64,000 bases of DNA from Salirhabdus sp. Marseille-P4669 (GTDB lineage: Bacteria; Bacillota; Bacilli; Bacillales; Alkalibacillaceae), in contig NZ_OEQK01000002.1 in the NCBI RefSeq assembly GCF_900240405.1, positions 248,001 to 312,000 on the forward strand, given 5' to 3'. Shown here piece after piece: positions 37,497 through 47,156 of the stretch. Under the pieces are notes generated by a model that searched no databases, was not told the origin of the DNA, and worked only from the letters and a program-made list of their open reading frames with translations. Each line of letters opens with the position of its first letter. The stretch's first letter is position 1. The translations under genes were made by a program, and so were the position numbers.

Positions 37497-38423
37497 CTAT
37501 ACCCTTCGACTCGTCCACCGAACAAAGACTGCAAAAGGCTTTATAAATGGTAGGAATAACAAACTAACAAGTAAGTTAAAAATAACGGATGCATGAGCTA
37601 ACTGTCGACCTGGGATTGGGGTTAGTTGAATTACAAAGTCACTAAACCAGCTGATGATAGGTAGAAATAGGACAACACCAATAACGTTAATCCAAACATG
37701 CGCATATGCTGTCCATTTAGCTTCCTTCGTACTACCAAATGAAGCTAAAATAGCCGTAAAGCATGTCCCGATATTTGCACCAAGAATCATAATAATGGCA
37801 GCGGGAAGTGTTATTAAATATTCATTCATAAAACTCATAATAAGTCCTGTAAAAGCACTAGAGGATTGGATAATCCCTGTAACAATTGTGCCAAATAATA
37901 GACTATAGCCACTGCTTTCGCTAATATTTGTAATAGCTTCCTCTAAATAAGGTGTTTTTTGGATTGGATCAACGAGGCTTTCAAACCCGTATAAGGCTGT
38001 AAAAATAGTACCAAGGCCAAACAAAATACATCCTAACGAAAAAATGGCTTGTTTATGTATGAATAGTAAAATGAAACCAGAAAATAAACAGCCCCACATT
38101 AACCATTCACTCGAAAAGGACATGATTTCTGCTGTTACCGTTGTACCAACATTTGCCCCTAATATAATCGCAATTGTATTTTGAAAGGATAATAGCCCAG
38201 CAGCTGTTAAACTAACCGTTAACACAATAGTAGTAGAACTGCTTTGTAGAATGGCTGTAATCACAATGCCGATTAAAAATCCCTCTAGTGGATTTTTTGT
38301 ATGCTGCATTAGCCAATTTTTCATTTTGTTTATGGAGAGCTGCTGGATTCCCGTCTTGAGTAAAATTAAACCAAATAAAAAGATAGCAATGTATACAATA
38401 AAAGCAGTAATAATACTTTCCAT
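37497..38423 (-). CDS. yqeW: Na/Pi cotransporter family protein (YqeW-like)
   Basis: A 308-residue membrane protein of the NptA/PNaS family. Two inverted repeats carry the QSSS motif: TAILQSSSTTIVLTVSL (about residue 57) and GIIQSSSAFTGLIMSF, each followed by an ILGANVGT/ILGANIGT motif. About eight helices. Likely a sodium-dependent phosphate transporter. I choose the ATG at 38423, with GAGGTGA 9 bases upstream. It lies opposite to rpsU, the place of yqeW in B. subtilis. Confidence 0.9.
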   Translation of the reverse strand: MESIITAFIVYIAIFLFGLILLKTGIQQLSINKMKNWLMQHTKNPLEGFLIGIVITAILQSSSTTIVLTVSLTAAGLLSFQNTIAIILGANVGTTVTAEIMSFSSEWLMWGCLFSGFILLFIHKQAIFSLGCILFGLGTIFTALYGFESLVDPIQKTPYLEEAITNISESSGYSLLFGTIVTGIIQSSSAFTGLIMSFMNEYLITLPAAIIMILGANIGTCFTAILASFGSTKEAKWTAYAHVWINVIGVVLFLPIISWFSDFVIQLTPIPGRQLAHASVIFNLLVSLLFLPFIKPFAVFVRWTSRRV

Positions 38424-38501
38424 AGAAATATTCACCTCTATACATTGTATGGACAAGGTATAGAATCCATGAATAATATTTTTTTCGGTTGAAGAATGAA
38501 G

Positions 38502-38530
38502 TTGACCATAATAGAATGTTTATATATAAT
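38502..38530 (+). promoter_or_regulatory. Sigma-A promoter of rpsU-yqeY
   Basis: TTGACC (38502-38507), exactly 17 bases, then a perfect TATAAT (38525-38530). Located 77 bases before the rpsU start, leaving a long leader. Confidence 0.85.
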
Positions 38531-38606
38531 ATGTTAAGATGTGTACTTAAGTAGTATATATCTTTTTATATTTTTATGTTGTGCATTTGGAGGGAGGGAA
38601 AGAAAC

Positions 38607-38780
38607 ATGTCATCAACTCGTGTACGAAAAAATGAGTCACTTGAAGATGCTCTTCGTCGCTTTAAGCGTTCAGTTTCTAAAAGCGGAACTTTATCAGAGT
38701 ACCGTAAACGTGAATACTATGAAAAGCCAAGCGTAAAGAGAAAGAAGAAATCAGAGGCTGCTAGAAAGCGTAAAAAGTAA
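38607..38780 (+). CDS. rpsU: 30S ribosomal protein S21
   Basis: A 57-residue, very basic protein with the S21 sequence [43 protein letters not shown]. It binds the 30S platform and affects initiation. Ribosome site GGAGGGAGGG upstream of the ATG at 38607. Co-transcribed with yqeY 19 bases downstream. Confidence 0.97.
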   Translation: MSSTRVRKNESLEDALRRFKRSVSKSGTLSEYRKREYYEKPSVKRKKKSEAARKRKK

Positions 38781-38799
38781 GAAGTGGGTGTAATTAATA

Positions 38800-39249
38800 G
38801 TGACTTTGCTTGAGAAATTAAATCAAGACATGAAAGAAGCAATGAAAAGTAAAGACAAAATGACACTTAGTGTTATTCGTATGGTGAAAGCTTCTATTCA
38901 AAACGAAGCGATAAAACTGGGAAAGCCTCAGTTAACAGAAGATGAAGAACTATCTATTTTATCGCGCGAGTTTAAGCAAAGAAATGAATCCCTCCAAGAA
39001 TTTAAGGATGCCGGCCGTGAAGACCTTGTTGAGAAAATTGAACAAGAAATAATTGTGTTACAAAAATATATGCCTGAGCAGTTATCTGATGATGAATTAG
39101 AAAAATTGGTCAAGGAAGTCATTCAAAAGACCGGTGCTGAATCGAAAAGTGACATGGGTAAAGTAATGGGTGCTCTTATGCCGAAAGTGAAAGGTAAAGC
39201 TGACGGTGGTAAAGTAAATAAACTCGTTATGGAAAACTTGTCAAAATAA
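38800..39249 (+). CDS. yqeY: YqeY, GatB/YqeY domain protein
   Basis: A 149-residue protein homologous to the C-terminal tail of GatB. It has [49 protein letters not shown] and [19 protein letters not shown]. The domain is known in amidotransferases, where it binds tRNA; free-standing YqeY has no proven role. GTG start at 38800, with GAAGTGGGTG upstream. Same operon as rpsU. Confidence 0.93.
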   Translation: MTLLEKLNQDMKEAMKSKDKMTLSVIRMVKASIQNEAIKLGKPQLTEDEELSILSREFKQRNESLQEFKDAGREDLVEKIEQEIIVLQKYMPEQLSDDELEKLVKEVIQKTGAESKSDMGKVMGALMPKVKGKADGGKVNKLVMENLSK

Positions 39250-39302
39250 AAGAAGATAAAAGTTACGAGAAGTCCTAAACGGCTCTAAACTTTTGTTTTA
39301 TA

Positions 39303-39334
39303 AAAAAGGTTGCCTAATCTGGCAGCCTTTTTTA
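39303..39334 (+). terminator. Terminator of rpsU-yqeY
   Basis: Stem AAAAGGTTGCC / GGCAGCCTTTT with a 6-base loop and T run. Confidence 0.88.
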
Positions 39335-39461
39335 TATTTCTACCCATAAAGCCTCTCATATAGAAGGGATTCTCATTCATTGGAGTTCAGCCAACAAGCC
39401 AGTAGAAAATGACAGACCTCTTATTAGGTGAAATAATGAAACGAATTTTGTAAAATTAATT

Positions 39462-39490
39462 TGAAACCTGTATGATACGATAAACGTATA
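39462..39490 (+). promoter_or_regulatory. Sigma-W-type promoter of nfeD-floA
   Basis: TGAAAC (39462-39467), 17 bases, then CGTATA (39485-39490), matching the ECF sigma-W consensus. B. subtilis yqeZ-yqfA-yqfB is a known sigma-W operon, so regulation appears conserved. Confidence 0.85.
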
Positions 39491-39527
39491 CATAGAAAGC
39501 CACTTAGAGAAAGGAGGTAGGGGGTAC

Positions 39528-40853
39528 GTGTTACGAGAAATTCGATGGCTTCGATTTTTTACTATATCAGCACTATTTCTATTCCTATTCCCAATGTTTA
39601 CATCTCATGCTGAAAACGGAGAAGGAGATTTGGTTTATGTAGTACCCATCGAAGACAATATTGAACAAGGATTGCATGCATTTTTAGAACGTAGTATAGA
39701 ACAAGCCTATGAAAATGGTGTTGACCATATCATTTTTGAAATTGATACACCAGGCGGTACGGTTGCTGCAGCAGATGACATAGCACAGCTATTAATAAAT
39801 TTAGAAATACCGAACACAGCCTTTGTATTAAGTGAAGCCTATTCAGCCGGTTCTTATATCGCTTTAAGTGCCGATCAAATTTATATGACACCAACCTCAC
39901 GCATGGGCGCTTCAGGAGTAATTAACTCAGATGGTACCGCAGCAGATAAGAAAGCACAATCTGCCTGGATTTCATCCATGACTGCGGCTGCGGAGGCGAA
40001 TGGTAGAGATCCCATCTATGCAGAGGCAATGGCCAATGCGGAGATAGATTTACCAGAATATCGTGCTCCAAAAGGAGAGTTCCTGACTCTTCGTGCTACA
40101 GAAGCGTTAGAAGTAGGCTATGCAGAAGGCTTAGCAGAAGATCGCACGGAGTTACTTAGTAAATTACGTTTAAGTGAAGCAAAAGTAGAAGAGATCGAAT
40201 TAACTTTTGCAGAAAGAATAGCACGGTTTATTACGGACCCCGTAGTTGTACCCATCTTACTTTCGGTAGCTAGCTTAGGCTTTATTGTAGAATTGTATTC
40301 GCCCGGATTTGGAATACCAGGTATCATGGGATTACTTTCTCTAATACTGTTTTTCTATGGTCACTTAATAGCAGGACTCGCTGGAATGGAATCTATTATC
40401 TTACTTATTATCGGAATTGTTTGTATTGTTTTAGAGTTTTTTGTACCAGGAGGCATTTTGGGAATTGTAGGTGCATTATCTGTTATTGTTTCCCTTATCC
40501 TTGCTGGTGGCGATATTAGCAATATGATGATGAGTGTGGCTATTGCAATTATAGTTTCCATTGTTGCATCCGTTATCTTATTTAGAAGGATAGGCCTGGA
40601 TAAAGGCGTCTTTCGAAATATTATCCTTAAGGATGCCACGACAACCGAGATGGGCTATGTATCCACAGTAAACCGACTAGAGTTAATTGGTCTTACAGGT
40701 AGAACCTTAACCCCCTTACGACCTGCAGGCTCCGCATTGTTTGAACAAGAAAGATTAGATGTTGTTTCTGAAGGTGGTTATATAAATCAAGGGAAAAATG
40801 TTAAGATTATTAAGGTAGAAGGTTCTCGAATTGTTGTTCGAGAAGAGGAGTAG
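39528..40853 (+). CDS. yqeZ: NfeD family membrane-bound ClpP-class serine protease (YqeZ)
   Basis: A 441-residue protein. It has a signal peptide (about residues 1-29), then a ClpP-like domain with IDTPGGTVAAADDIAQL and the catalytic serine in AYSAGSYIALSADQI, with lysine downstream. About four membrane helices follow (230-340), and a C-terminal OB-fold NfeD domain (GYVSTVNRLELIGLTGRTLTPLRP onward). NfeD partners with flotillin in membrane organisation and envelope stress. GTG start with AAAGGAGGT 10 bases upstream. Sigma-W promoter directly before it. floA follows 26 bases later. Confidence 0.94.
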   Translation: MLREIRWLRFFTISALFLFLFPMFTSHAENGEGDLVYVVPIEDNIEQGLHAFLERSIEQAYENGVDHIIFEIDTPGGTVAAADDIAQLLINLEIPNTAFVLSEAYSAGSYIALSADQIYMTPTSRMGASGVINSDGTAADKKAQSAWISSMTAAAEANGRDPIYAEAMANAEIDLPEYRAPKGEFLTLRATEALEVGYAEGLAEDRTELLSKLRLSEAKVEEIELTFAERIARFITDPVVVPILLSVASLGFIVELYSPGFGIPGIMGLLSLILFFYGHLIAGLAGMESIILLIIGIVCIVLEFFVPGGILGIVGALSVIVSLILAGGDISNMMMSVAIAIIVSIVASVILFRRIGLDKGVFRNIILKDATTTEMGYVSTVNRLELIGLTGRTLTPLRPAGSALFEQERLDVVSEGGYINQGKNVKIIKVEGSRIVVREEE

Positions 40854-40879
40854 TTAATAATATTTAGGAGGAAAAAGAG

Positions 40880-41878
40880 ATGGAAATGGAATTAGCTGAG
40901 TTATTACCTTTTATAATTATAGGTATCATTATTCTTTTAGTTGTTGTATTGTTTACATTTATTCCAGTAGCACTATGGATTAGCGCTATCGCAGCTGGGG
41001 TAAAAATTAGCATTTTCTCACTAATTGGGATGCGTTTACGTCGCGTTGTACCGCGTATGGTAATTAATCCATTGATTAAAGCACATAAAGCAGGTGTGGA
41101 TGTTAATACAAACCAATTGGAGAGTCACTATTTAGCAGGTGGTAATGTTGACCGAGTAGTAAATGCTTTAGTTGCTGCTCAAAGAGCAAACATTGAGTTA
41201 AGTTTTGAGCGCTGTGCTGCAATTGACTTAGCTGGTCGTGATGTACTTGAAGCCGTTCAAATGAGTGTTAATCCTAAGGTTATTGAAACACCATTTATTT
41301 CTGGTGTTGCAATTGACGGTATTGAGGTAAAAGCGAAAGCACGTATTACAGTTCGTGCTAATATCGATCGACTCGTTGGGGGTGCTGGTGAAGAGACAAT
41401 TATCGCCCGTGTTGGGGAAGGGATTGTTTCCACAATTGGTAGCTCTCAAGACCATAAAAAAGTTTTAGAAAATCCAGACTTAATTTCACAAACAGTGTTA
41501 TCTAAAGGCTTAGATGCTGGTACTGCATTTGAAATTCTATCTATTGATATTGCTGATATTGATATTGGTAAGAACATTGGTGCAGAACTTCAAACGGACC
41601 AAGCAGAGGCAGACAAAAATATTGCCCAAGCAAAAGCAGAAGAGCGCCGCGCGATGGCTGTTGCGCAAGAACAAGAAATGGTTGCCCGAGTACAAGAAAT
41701 GCGTGCACGAGTAGTGGAAGCGGAAGCAGAAGTACCGCTTGCAATGGCAGAAGCGTTACGCTCTGGAAATATGGGAGTAATGGATTATCAAAATTTAAAG
41801 AACATTATGGCTGACACAGACATGCGTAATATGATTGGTCGCTTAAGTAAAACAGAAGATGACGAGTCTAATCAATAA
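40880..41878 (+). CDS. floA: Flotillin-like protein FloA
   Basis: A 332-residue scaffold protein of functional membrane microdomains. It has an N-terminal membrane-inserted segment (about residues 9-35), an SPFH/PHB-type domain ([22 protein letters not shown]) and a C-terminal Ala/Glu-rich coiled coil ([31 protein letters not shown]). Ribosome site TAGGAGG. Part of the sigma-W operon with NfeD. Length matches B. subtilis FloA (331). Confidence 0.97.
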   Translation: MEMELAELLPFIIIGIIILLVVVLFTFIPVALWISAIAAGVKISIFSLIGMRLRRVVPRMVINPLIKAHKAGVDVNTNQLESHYLAGGNVDRVVNALVAAQRANIELSFERCAAIDLAGRDVLEAVQMSVNPKVIETPFISGVAIDGIEVKAKARITVRANIDRLVGGAGEETIIARVGEGIVSTIGSSQDHKKVLENPDLISQTVLSKGLDAGTAFEILSIDIADIDIGKNIGAELQTDQAEADKNIAQAKAEERRAMAVAQEQEMVARVQEMRARVVEAEAEVPLAMAEALRSGNMGVMDYQNLKNIMADTDMRNMIGRLSKTEDDESNQ

Positions 41879-41914
41879 ACGTTAAGTATGAGCACTAAAT
41901 GAGGGGGTGCTGAA

Positions 41915-42397
41915 TTGGATTTACTTGCCATTATTGCGGCGATATTTTTCGGTATTGTAAGTATGTTCTCTCGTAACAAAGAAGAGGAACACCCGAAAGG
42001 AAAGCCGATACAACGTCCCAAAAAAATGATGACTCCCAAACCAACTCCAACACCTTCTGGCCGCACGTATCATGAGCCTAAGCCTACACAGAAAGAGCCG
42101 AAGGTGGAGCCAGTGGTTAGAGTAGAGGAGAAGCATGTGGATCGTTCGTCTATTGAGGATTCCATCCAACTGGATACTTTAGCTTCTTTCGATATTACGA
42201 AAGGAAGGGATGTAAAAACTCCCAGTTCGCTTCTTCAAAGAAAGAGCAAAACCCATACATTAGGTGGACAGTCCATTTCCGTAAAGGAACAATTGACACA
42301 AAAAAGAATTGTAGAAAGCTTAATTATGAGCGAAGTTTTAGGTACTCCAAGAGCCCACAAGCCATATGCTTATCATTATAAGGAAAAAATAAAATAA
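41915..42397 (+). CDS. YqfB-like membrane-anchored protein, third gene of the flotillin operon
   Basis: A 160-residue protein I do not recognise by family. It has an N-terminal hydrophobic helix (residues 2-18), then a basic, Pro/Lys-rich low-complexity linker (PKKMMTPKPTPTPSG), a middle acidic segment and a C-terminal segment QKRIVESLIMSEVLGTPRAHKPY. The last segment looks like the only ordered part. The start is TTG with GAGGGGGTG 5 bases upstream. It lies 36 bases after floA, in the position of B. subtilis yqfB, and ends with a terminator, so it should be expressed with NfeD and FloA under sigma-W. Function unknown. Confidence 0.75.
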   Translation: MDLLAIIAAIFFGIVSMFSRNKEEEHPKGKPIQRPKKMMTPKPTPTPSGRTYHEPKPTQKEPKVEPVVRVEEKHVDRSSIEDSIQLDTLASFDITKGRDVKTPSSLLQRKSKTHTLGGQSISVKEQLTQKRIVESLIMSEVLGTPRAHKPYAYHYKEKIK

Positions 42398-42404
42398 ATT
42401 TTAG

Positions 42405-42441
42405 GAAGCACGGAATGTAGTGATACATTTCGTGCTTTTTT
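42405..42441 (+). terminator. Terminator of the nfeD-floA operon
   Basis: Stem AAGCACGGAATGTA / TACATTTCGTGCTT with a 4-base loop, then TTTT. Confidence 0.88.
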
Positions 42442-42449
42442 CATACATA
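42442..42449 (+). promoter_or_regulatory. Possible sigma-E -10 element of yqfC
   Basis: CATACATA fits the mother-cell -10 CATACAnT, and ATACATT lies about 12 bases upstream as a -35. The -35 overlaps the preceding terminator, so it is only a candidate. yqfC-yqfD are sigma-E genes in B. subtilis. Confidence 0.35.
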
Positions 42450-42474
42450 TAATTCGAGAAGGGGGCCGTTTAGA

Positions 42475-42756
42475 ATGATCAACAAGTGGCGTAGACAAAT
42501 GAAACAATGGGTAGGAAAACAATTTAATCTCCCAGAAGATGTCATACTCGAACTACCTCGAATCACGATGATTGGACAAATACATGCATATATAGAAAAT
42601 CACCAAGGCCTCATAACATTTACTGAGAAAGAAATAGTGTTAAAAATGCATAATGGTTTCATCAAAATAAAGGGAGAAAATTTTGTGCTAAAGACGATGC
42701 TGAAGGAAGAAATCATTGTAGAAGGGAAAATTTTCGATGTTCAATATATAGATTAA
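42475..42756 (+). CDS. yqfC: Sporulation protein YqfC
   Basis: A 93-residue basic protein starting MINKWRRQMKQWVGKQFNLPEDVILELPRITMIG. It has the YabP/YqfC pattern, including IHAYIENHQGLITFTEKEIVLKMHNGFIKIKG. Needed for normal sporulation in B. subtilis; molecular role unknown. GGGGGCCG stands before the ATG. First gene of a long operon, yqfC-yqfD-phoH and onward. Confidence 0.93.
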   Translation: MINKWRRQMKQWVGKQFNLPEDVILELPRITMIGQIHAYIENHQGLITFTEKEIVLKMHNGFIKIKGENFVLKTMLKEEIIVEGKIFDVQYID

Positions 42757-42774
42757 AAGGGGGAGGCGTTAAGG

Positions 42775-44004
42775 ATGAAATTTAAACAGGGGCTCTTTTG
42801 GAAGGGCTACATAACGGTTTATGTGGAAGGCGATCGACCAGAAAACTTTTTAAATAGATGCATAGAGGCTGATATTCCAATATGGGATGTTAAAAGGATA
42901 AATGAAAAAAAAATGGAGCTAAAACTACATTTGAAACATGTATCAAAAGTGAAAAAGATTAGGCGGCGTTTGGGTTATAAGCTGACCTTCAAAGCCAAGC
43001 ATGGATTACCATTTCTTTTGGCTCACTTGAAGTTTAGAAAACCATTAGTAATTGGTGTAGCGTTGTGTCTATTTTTTATCTTCTTATTATCTAATATCGT
43101 TATGCAAGTTAAAATTGTTGGGGTAACTCCTGAAACAGAATACAAAATTCAACAAAGGTTAGATCATTATGGATTGAAGGAAGGAATCTTTAAATTTTCA
43201 CTCCGTAATATAGATGATATGGAGCGTAATATAACAAACGAATTAAAGGATGTTATGTGGATTGGTATAGAAGAAAAAGGGACAACTTATATTGTTCATG
43301 GGGTCGAAAAATCGTTGGTGCACTTAGACGACAATCAAAAGCCACAACATTTAATAGCTAGTAAAGAAGGGGAAATTACTCAAATGTATGTTGAATCTGG
43401 ACAACCAATGGTGAAAGTGAACCAACATGTAAACAAGGGCGACATACTTGTTTCTGGTATCATTGGACAGACAGAGAATGAGGAAGAAGATAAAGATAAT
43501 AATAAGAACGAGAATGTTAATCAGCAGCAAGTACATGCTAAAGGAAAAGTATTCGCAGAAACGTGGTATACAACGGAAACCATTGTCCCATTAAAGTACA
43601 AGCATGATACGTTAACAGGGGATAAAGATCAACAATATAAAATGAAGTTTGGAAAGGTAAAGGTACCTATTTGGGATATCTTTGAGCCTGATTATGAAAA
43701 TAAGTATGAAGAGGTGGAGGAAAAACCACTCTATTTCTTGAATTTTAAATTACCGTTTACGATTGAAAAGAAAACGATACACGAAAGTGAAAGGATCAAA
43801 GGAGAAAGAACAGAAAAAGAAGCTGTTCAAGAAGGAATTGAACAAGCGAAAAGAGAACTAAAGAAACATATTGGTTTTGACTCAGAAATAATAGACGTGA
43901 AAATTTTGCAACAATCAAAAGAGAATGATAAAGTAAAATTGAATTTGTATTTTATTGTTAAAGAGAACATAGCAGTAGCTCAACCTATAAATCAAGGAGA
44001 TTAA
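42775..44004 (+). CDS. yqfD: Sporulation protein YqfD
   Basis: A 409-residue membrane protein with a cytosolic N-terminal domain, one strong membrane helix (about residues 88-110) and an extracytoplasmic domain containing GLKEGIFKFSLRNIDDMERNIT and EKGTTYIVHGVEKS. A highly charged Asn/Lys/Glu stretch (about 235-255) looks like a linker. Mother-cell sporulation protein in B. subtilis; its partner is probably YqfC. GGGGGAGG upstream. 19 bases after yqfC. Confidence 0.93.
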   Translation: MKFKQGLFWKGYITVYVEGDRPENFLNRCIEADIPIWDVKRINEKKMELKLHLKHVSKVKKIRRRLGYKLTFKAKHGLPFLLAHLKFRKPLVIGVALCLFFIFLLSNIVMQVKIVGVTPETEYKIQQRLDHYGLKEGIFKFSLRNIDDMERNITNELKDVMWIGIEEKGTTYIVHGVEKSLVHLDDNQKPQHLIASKEGEITQMYVESGQPMVKVNQHVNKGDILVSGIIGQTENEEEDKDNNKNENVNQQQVHAKGKVFAETWYTTETIVPLKYKHDTLTGDKDQQYKMKFGKVKVPIWDIFEPDYENKYEEVEEKPLYFLNFKLPFTIEKKTIHESERIKGERTEKEAVQEGIEQAKRELKKHIGFDSEIIDVKILQQSKENDKVKLNLYFIVKENIAVAQPINQGD

Positions 44005-44007
44005 AAT

Positions 44008-44958
44008 ATGCAAGAAATAGACATTCAGCTTGATAATGCAAATGAAGCTTTAGCACTATTTGGAACAGAAGATCGGAATTTAAAGCAAATAGAAGAATTT
44101 TTACCGGTTACCATTGTCACTAGAGGACAATCGGTTCAAGTATCTGGTAGCGATTCTTACGTAAAAATTGTAGAAGAGGTTTTGCATGCTTTGTTAAAAG
44201 TTATCCGAAAAGGTATGACCATTTCGGAAAGAGATGTTATATACGGCATTGAATTAGCCAAATCTGGTAAAATGGAACAATTTGAAGCATTATTTGAAGA
44301 TGAGCTAACAAAAAACGCGAAAGGTAAATCGATTCGTGTTAAAACGTTAGGACAAAGAGCGTATATTACAGCAATTAAAACAAATGATTTAGTGTTTGGT
44401 GTGGGGCCTGCAGGAACAGGTAAAACCTATCTAGCTGTTGTTATGGCAGTACAAGCTTTACGAGCAGGAAGCATTAAACGGATTATATTAACAAGACCTG
44501 CAGTAGAAGCAGGTGAGAGTCTAGGCTTTTTACCGGGTGATTTAAAGGAAAAAGTAGATCCTTATCTTAGACCATTATATGATGCATTACATGATGTAAT
44601 GGGCACAGAGCATACTGCGCGCTTAATGGAGAGAGGTACAATTGAAGTTGCACCTTTAGCATATATGCGTGGGAGAACACTGGATGATGCTTTTGTTATT
44701 TTAGATGAAGCACAAAACACGACACCAGAACAAATGAAGATGTTTTTAACTAGATTGGGATTTGGGTCTAAAATGGTGATTAATGGCGATATCACCCAAA
44801 TTGATTTACCAAAAGGTGTAAAATCAGGTCTTTATGTTGCAGAAGGTCGATTACGTAAAATAAAAGGCATTGAGTTTGTTTATTTAAAGCAATCGGATGT
44901 AGTACGACATCCTTTAGTACAAAAGATAATAGATGCATACGAAGAGGATGCAAAGTAA
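44008..44958 (+). CDS. phoH: PhoH family ATPase
   Basis: A 316-residue protein with an N-terminal KH-like RNA-binding region and a P-loop ATPase: GVGPAGTGKTYLAVVMA (Walker A, about residue 131), then FVILDEAQNTT (Walker B) and ITQIDLP. PhoH-like ATPases are linked to rRNA maturation and often sit beside ybeY, as here. AAGGAG stands before the ATG, and 3 bases separate it from yqfD. A modest hairpin follows. Confidence 0.95.
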   Translation: MQEIDIQLDNANEALALFGTEDRNLKQIEEFLPVTIVTRGQSVQVSGSDSYVKIVEEVLHALLKVIRKGMTISERDVIYGIELAKSGKMEQFEALFEDELTKNAKGKSIRVKTLGQRAYITAIKTNDLVFGVGPAGTGKTYLAVVMAVQALRAGSIKRIILTRPAVEAGESLGFLPGDLKEKVDPYLRPLYDALHDVMGTEHTARLMERGTIEVAPLAYMRGRTLDDAFVILDEAQNTTPEQMKMFLTRLGFGSKMVINGDITQIDLPKGVKSGLYVAEGRLRKIKGIEFVYLKQSDVVRHPLVQKIIDAYEEDAK

Positions 44959-44986
44959 GACCCATATCACCCGGGTCTTATTTCTA
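44957..44986 (+). terminator. Weak hairpin after phoH
   Basis: Stem AAGACCC / GGGTCTT with a 9-base loop and an imperfect T tract. It may attenuate transcription into pgpH. Confidence 0.45.
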
Positions 44987-45018
44987 TATAAAAAGGTAAA
45001 ATTAGGGGATTAGGAGAA

Positions 45019-47151
45019 ATGGTGAAAAAATTGAAAATGCCAAAGAACGATTTATTTAAGAGAAAATCTAGCTTTTGGATGATGCTTATTAGTGTTGGCA
45101 TAATTGGTATGTTCTTTTTCGTAATGGGAAGTTCAAATGTACAACCAGACACGTATGAAATTGAAAAATTTACAGAGGCGAAGGAAACAATATATTCTCC
45201 TATTACAGTTACAGATCAAAAATCCACAGACGCCAAAATACAGCAAGCTATTCAAGCTGTCGAGGAACAGTATACGGTTTCTAGTAATATTACAGAAGAG
45301 AGAATTGAATACATCAATGAAATTTTTGATGCAGCAACAAAGATTTTAAGTGATGAAGCATCAGCAAAGGATACAAAAAGTACCATTACGGAAACAGAAC
45401 GGTTACAAAATTACGAACAATTATTATCGGAAGAGATTATTAATAATGTTAGCACAGAAGTACTCCGAACCATATTAAATACACCAGATAACGAACGACA
45501 GAGTGCAAAGGAATTTCTTGTAGAACAAGTAAAAGGCGTATTAAATGAAGGGGTACGTAGTGATAACTTAGAGCAAAAGCGAATGCAACTAAATCGTGAA
45601 ATCTTGTATTCAAAGTTTACTGGAGATCTGCAAAACGCTTTAAGAGGTCTAGCTAGCTTTGCTGTTGTAGATAATGCATTTCCAGATGCCAAAAAGACAA
45701 CTGAAGCACAAAAGGAAGCAGCAAATAACGTCGATCCAGTTGTTATAAAGGCAGGAGATATACTAGTAGAGGAAGGAGAAATCATCACAAGTGAAATTTA
45801 TGATGATTTGGCCTTAGCTGGCGTTTTAAAAAACCAAGGTAGCTATGTCCCTTTAATTGGATTGCTCATACTTTCATCCATCTTGTCCTTTTTTATGTTT
45901 TATGAATGGCTAAAACAAAACAAATTAGATAGAAATACGTACATTACCTTATTGATTTTAAGTATCGGTATTATTTCAATAATGAAGGTTTTTAGCTACT
46001 TTGATACCCATGAATTTCAGCTGTATTTAGCTGTTCCAACTGCAGCTGGAGTTATGCTTATCAAACTTTTGATCAATGAACGATTTGCTATTGTAATGGC
46101 TGTTATGTATGCCATTATGGGAACAATCCTATTTAATTTCGAAATGTCAGGCTTCCTGAATATTGAAGCGGGTCTATACTTATTGTTTTCCCAACTAGCA
46201 GGAATTTATTTTCTTAAAAATGTAAAGGATAGAGTTGAAATCATACGGGTTGGTTTAGGGATATTCATCACCAACATTTTTACAATATTGATATTTGTCC
46301 TGCTTTCCTTTGAACAACTTGATGTCACACAATTGCTCAAATGGTCTGGACTTGGCCTCTGTTCTGCTTTCCTTTCAATCGTGTTGACAATCGGTTTATT
46401 GCCATTCTTTGAGGCAGGATTAAATATTTTAACTGAATCTAAATTGTTAGCATTGGCCAATCCGAATCATCCGTTGTTACGTAAAATTTTAGTAGAAACA
46501 CCGGGTACCTATCACCATAGTGTTATGGTTGCTAACTTAAGTGAAGCTGCATGTGAGGCGGTTGGAGCAAATGGGTTATTAGCAAGAGTCGCAGCCTATT
46601 ATCATGATATTGGGAAATCGGTTAATCCTCAATATTTTATTGAAAATCAAATGGGAAAGAAAAACCCACATGACCTGCTACCACCGGAAAAAAGCGCAGA
46701 AATTATTATCAATCATCCTTATGATGGTGCCTATTTATTAAAACAGGAAAAAATGCCAAAGGAAATCATTGATATAGCCGAACAACATCATGGAACGACC
46801 TTATTAAAATATTTTTATTTTAAAGCGAAAGAGAAAAATCCGGATATACAAGAAGCGGCATATCGATATCCAGGGCCGAAGCCACAAACGAAGGAAGCTG
46901 CAATCGTTTGTGTATGTGATTCGGTTGAAGCAGCTGTTCGTTCCATGCATCAACCGTCAATGGAAAAAATTGAGGAAACAGTGAAATCAATTGTTAATGA
47001 TAAACTAACCGATGGACAATTTGATGAATCACCTTTAACCTTTCAAGATGTTCATGATATGCAAACAGCTATTTGTGAGATGTTAAAAGGCATCTTCCAT
47101 TCCCGTATAGAATATCCAAATACAACGAATGATAGCTCAAATGAGGAGTGA
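45019..47151 (+). CDS. pgpH: Cyclic-di-AMP phosphodiesterase PgpH (7TM-HD, YqfF)
   Basis: A 710-residue membrane protein. It has one N-terminal helix, a large extracellular 7TMR-HDED domain (about residues 45-270), seven helices (about 275-480) and a cytosolic HD phosphodiesterase domain with TYHHSVMVANLSEAA, AAYYHDIGK (about residue 528), HHGTTLLKYFY and CDSVEAAVRS. It degrades cyclic di-AMP, which controls potassium and osmotic balance. The start is uncertain: AGGAG lies only 2 bases before this ATG, so the next codon (GTG, 45022) may be the true start. Confidence 0.94.
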   Translation: MVKKLKMPKNDLFKRKSSFWMMLISVGIIGMFFFVMGSSNVQPDTYEIEKFTEAKETIYSPITVTDQKSTDAKIQQAIQAVEEQYTVSSNITEERIEYINEIFDAATKILSDEASAKDTKSTITETERLQNYEQLLSEEIINNVSTEVLRTILNTPDNERQSAKEFLVEQVKGVLNEGVRSDNLEQKRMQLNREILYSKFTGDLQNALRGLASFAVVDNAFPDAKKTTEAQKEAANNVDPVVIKAGDILVEEGEIITSEIYDDLALAGVLKNQGSYVPLIGLLILSSILSFFMFYEWLKQNKLDRNTYITLLILSIGIISIMKVFSYFDTHEFQLYLAVPTAAGVMLIKLLINERFAIVMAVMYAIMGTILFNFEMSGFLNIEAGLYLLFSQLAGIYFLKNVKDRVEIIRVGLGIFITNIFTILIFVLLSFEQLDVTQLLKWSGLGLCSAFLSIVLTIGLLPFFEAGLNILTESKLLALANPNHPLLRKILVETPGTYHHSVMVANLSEAACEAVGANGLLARVAAYYHDIGKSVNPQYFIENQMGKKNPHDLLPPEKSAEIIINHPYDGAYLLKQEKMPKEIIDIAEQHHGTTLLKYFYFKAKEKNPDIQEAAYRYPGPKPQTKEAAIVCVCDSVEAAVRSMHQPSMEKIEETVKSIVNDKLTDGQFDESPLTFQDVHDMQTAICEMLKGIFHSRIEYPNTTNDSSNEE

Positions 47152-47156
47152 GAATA

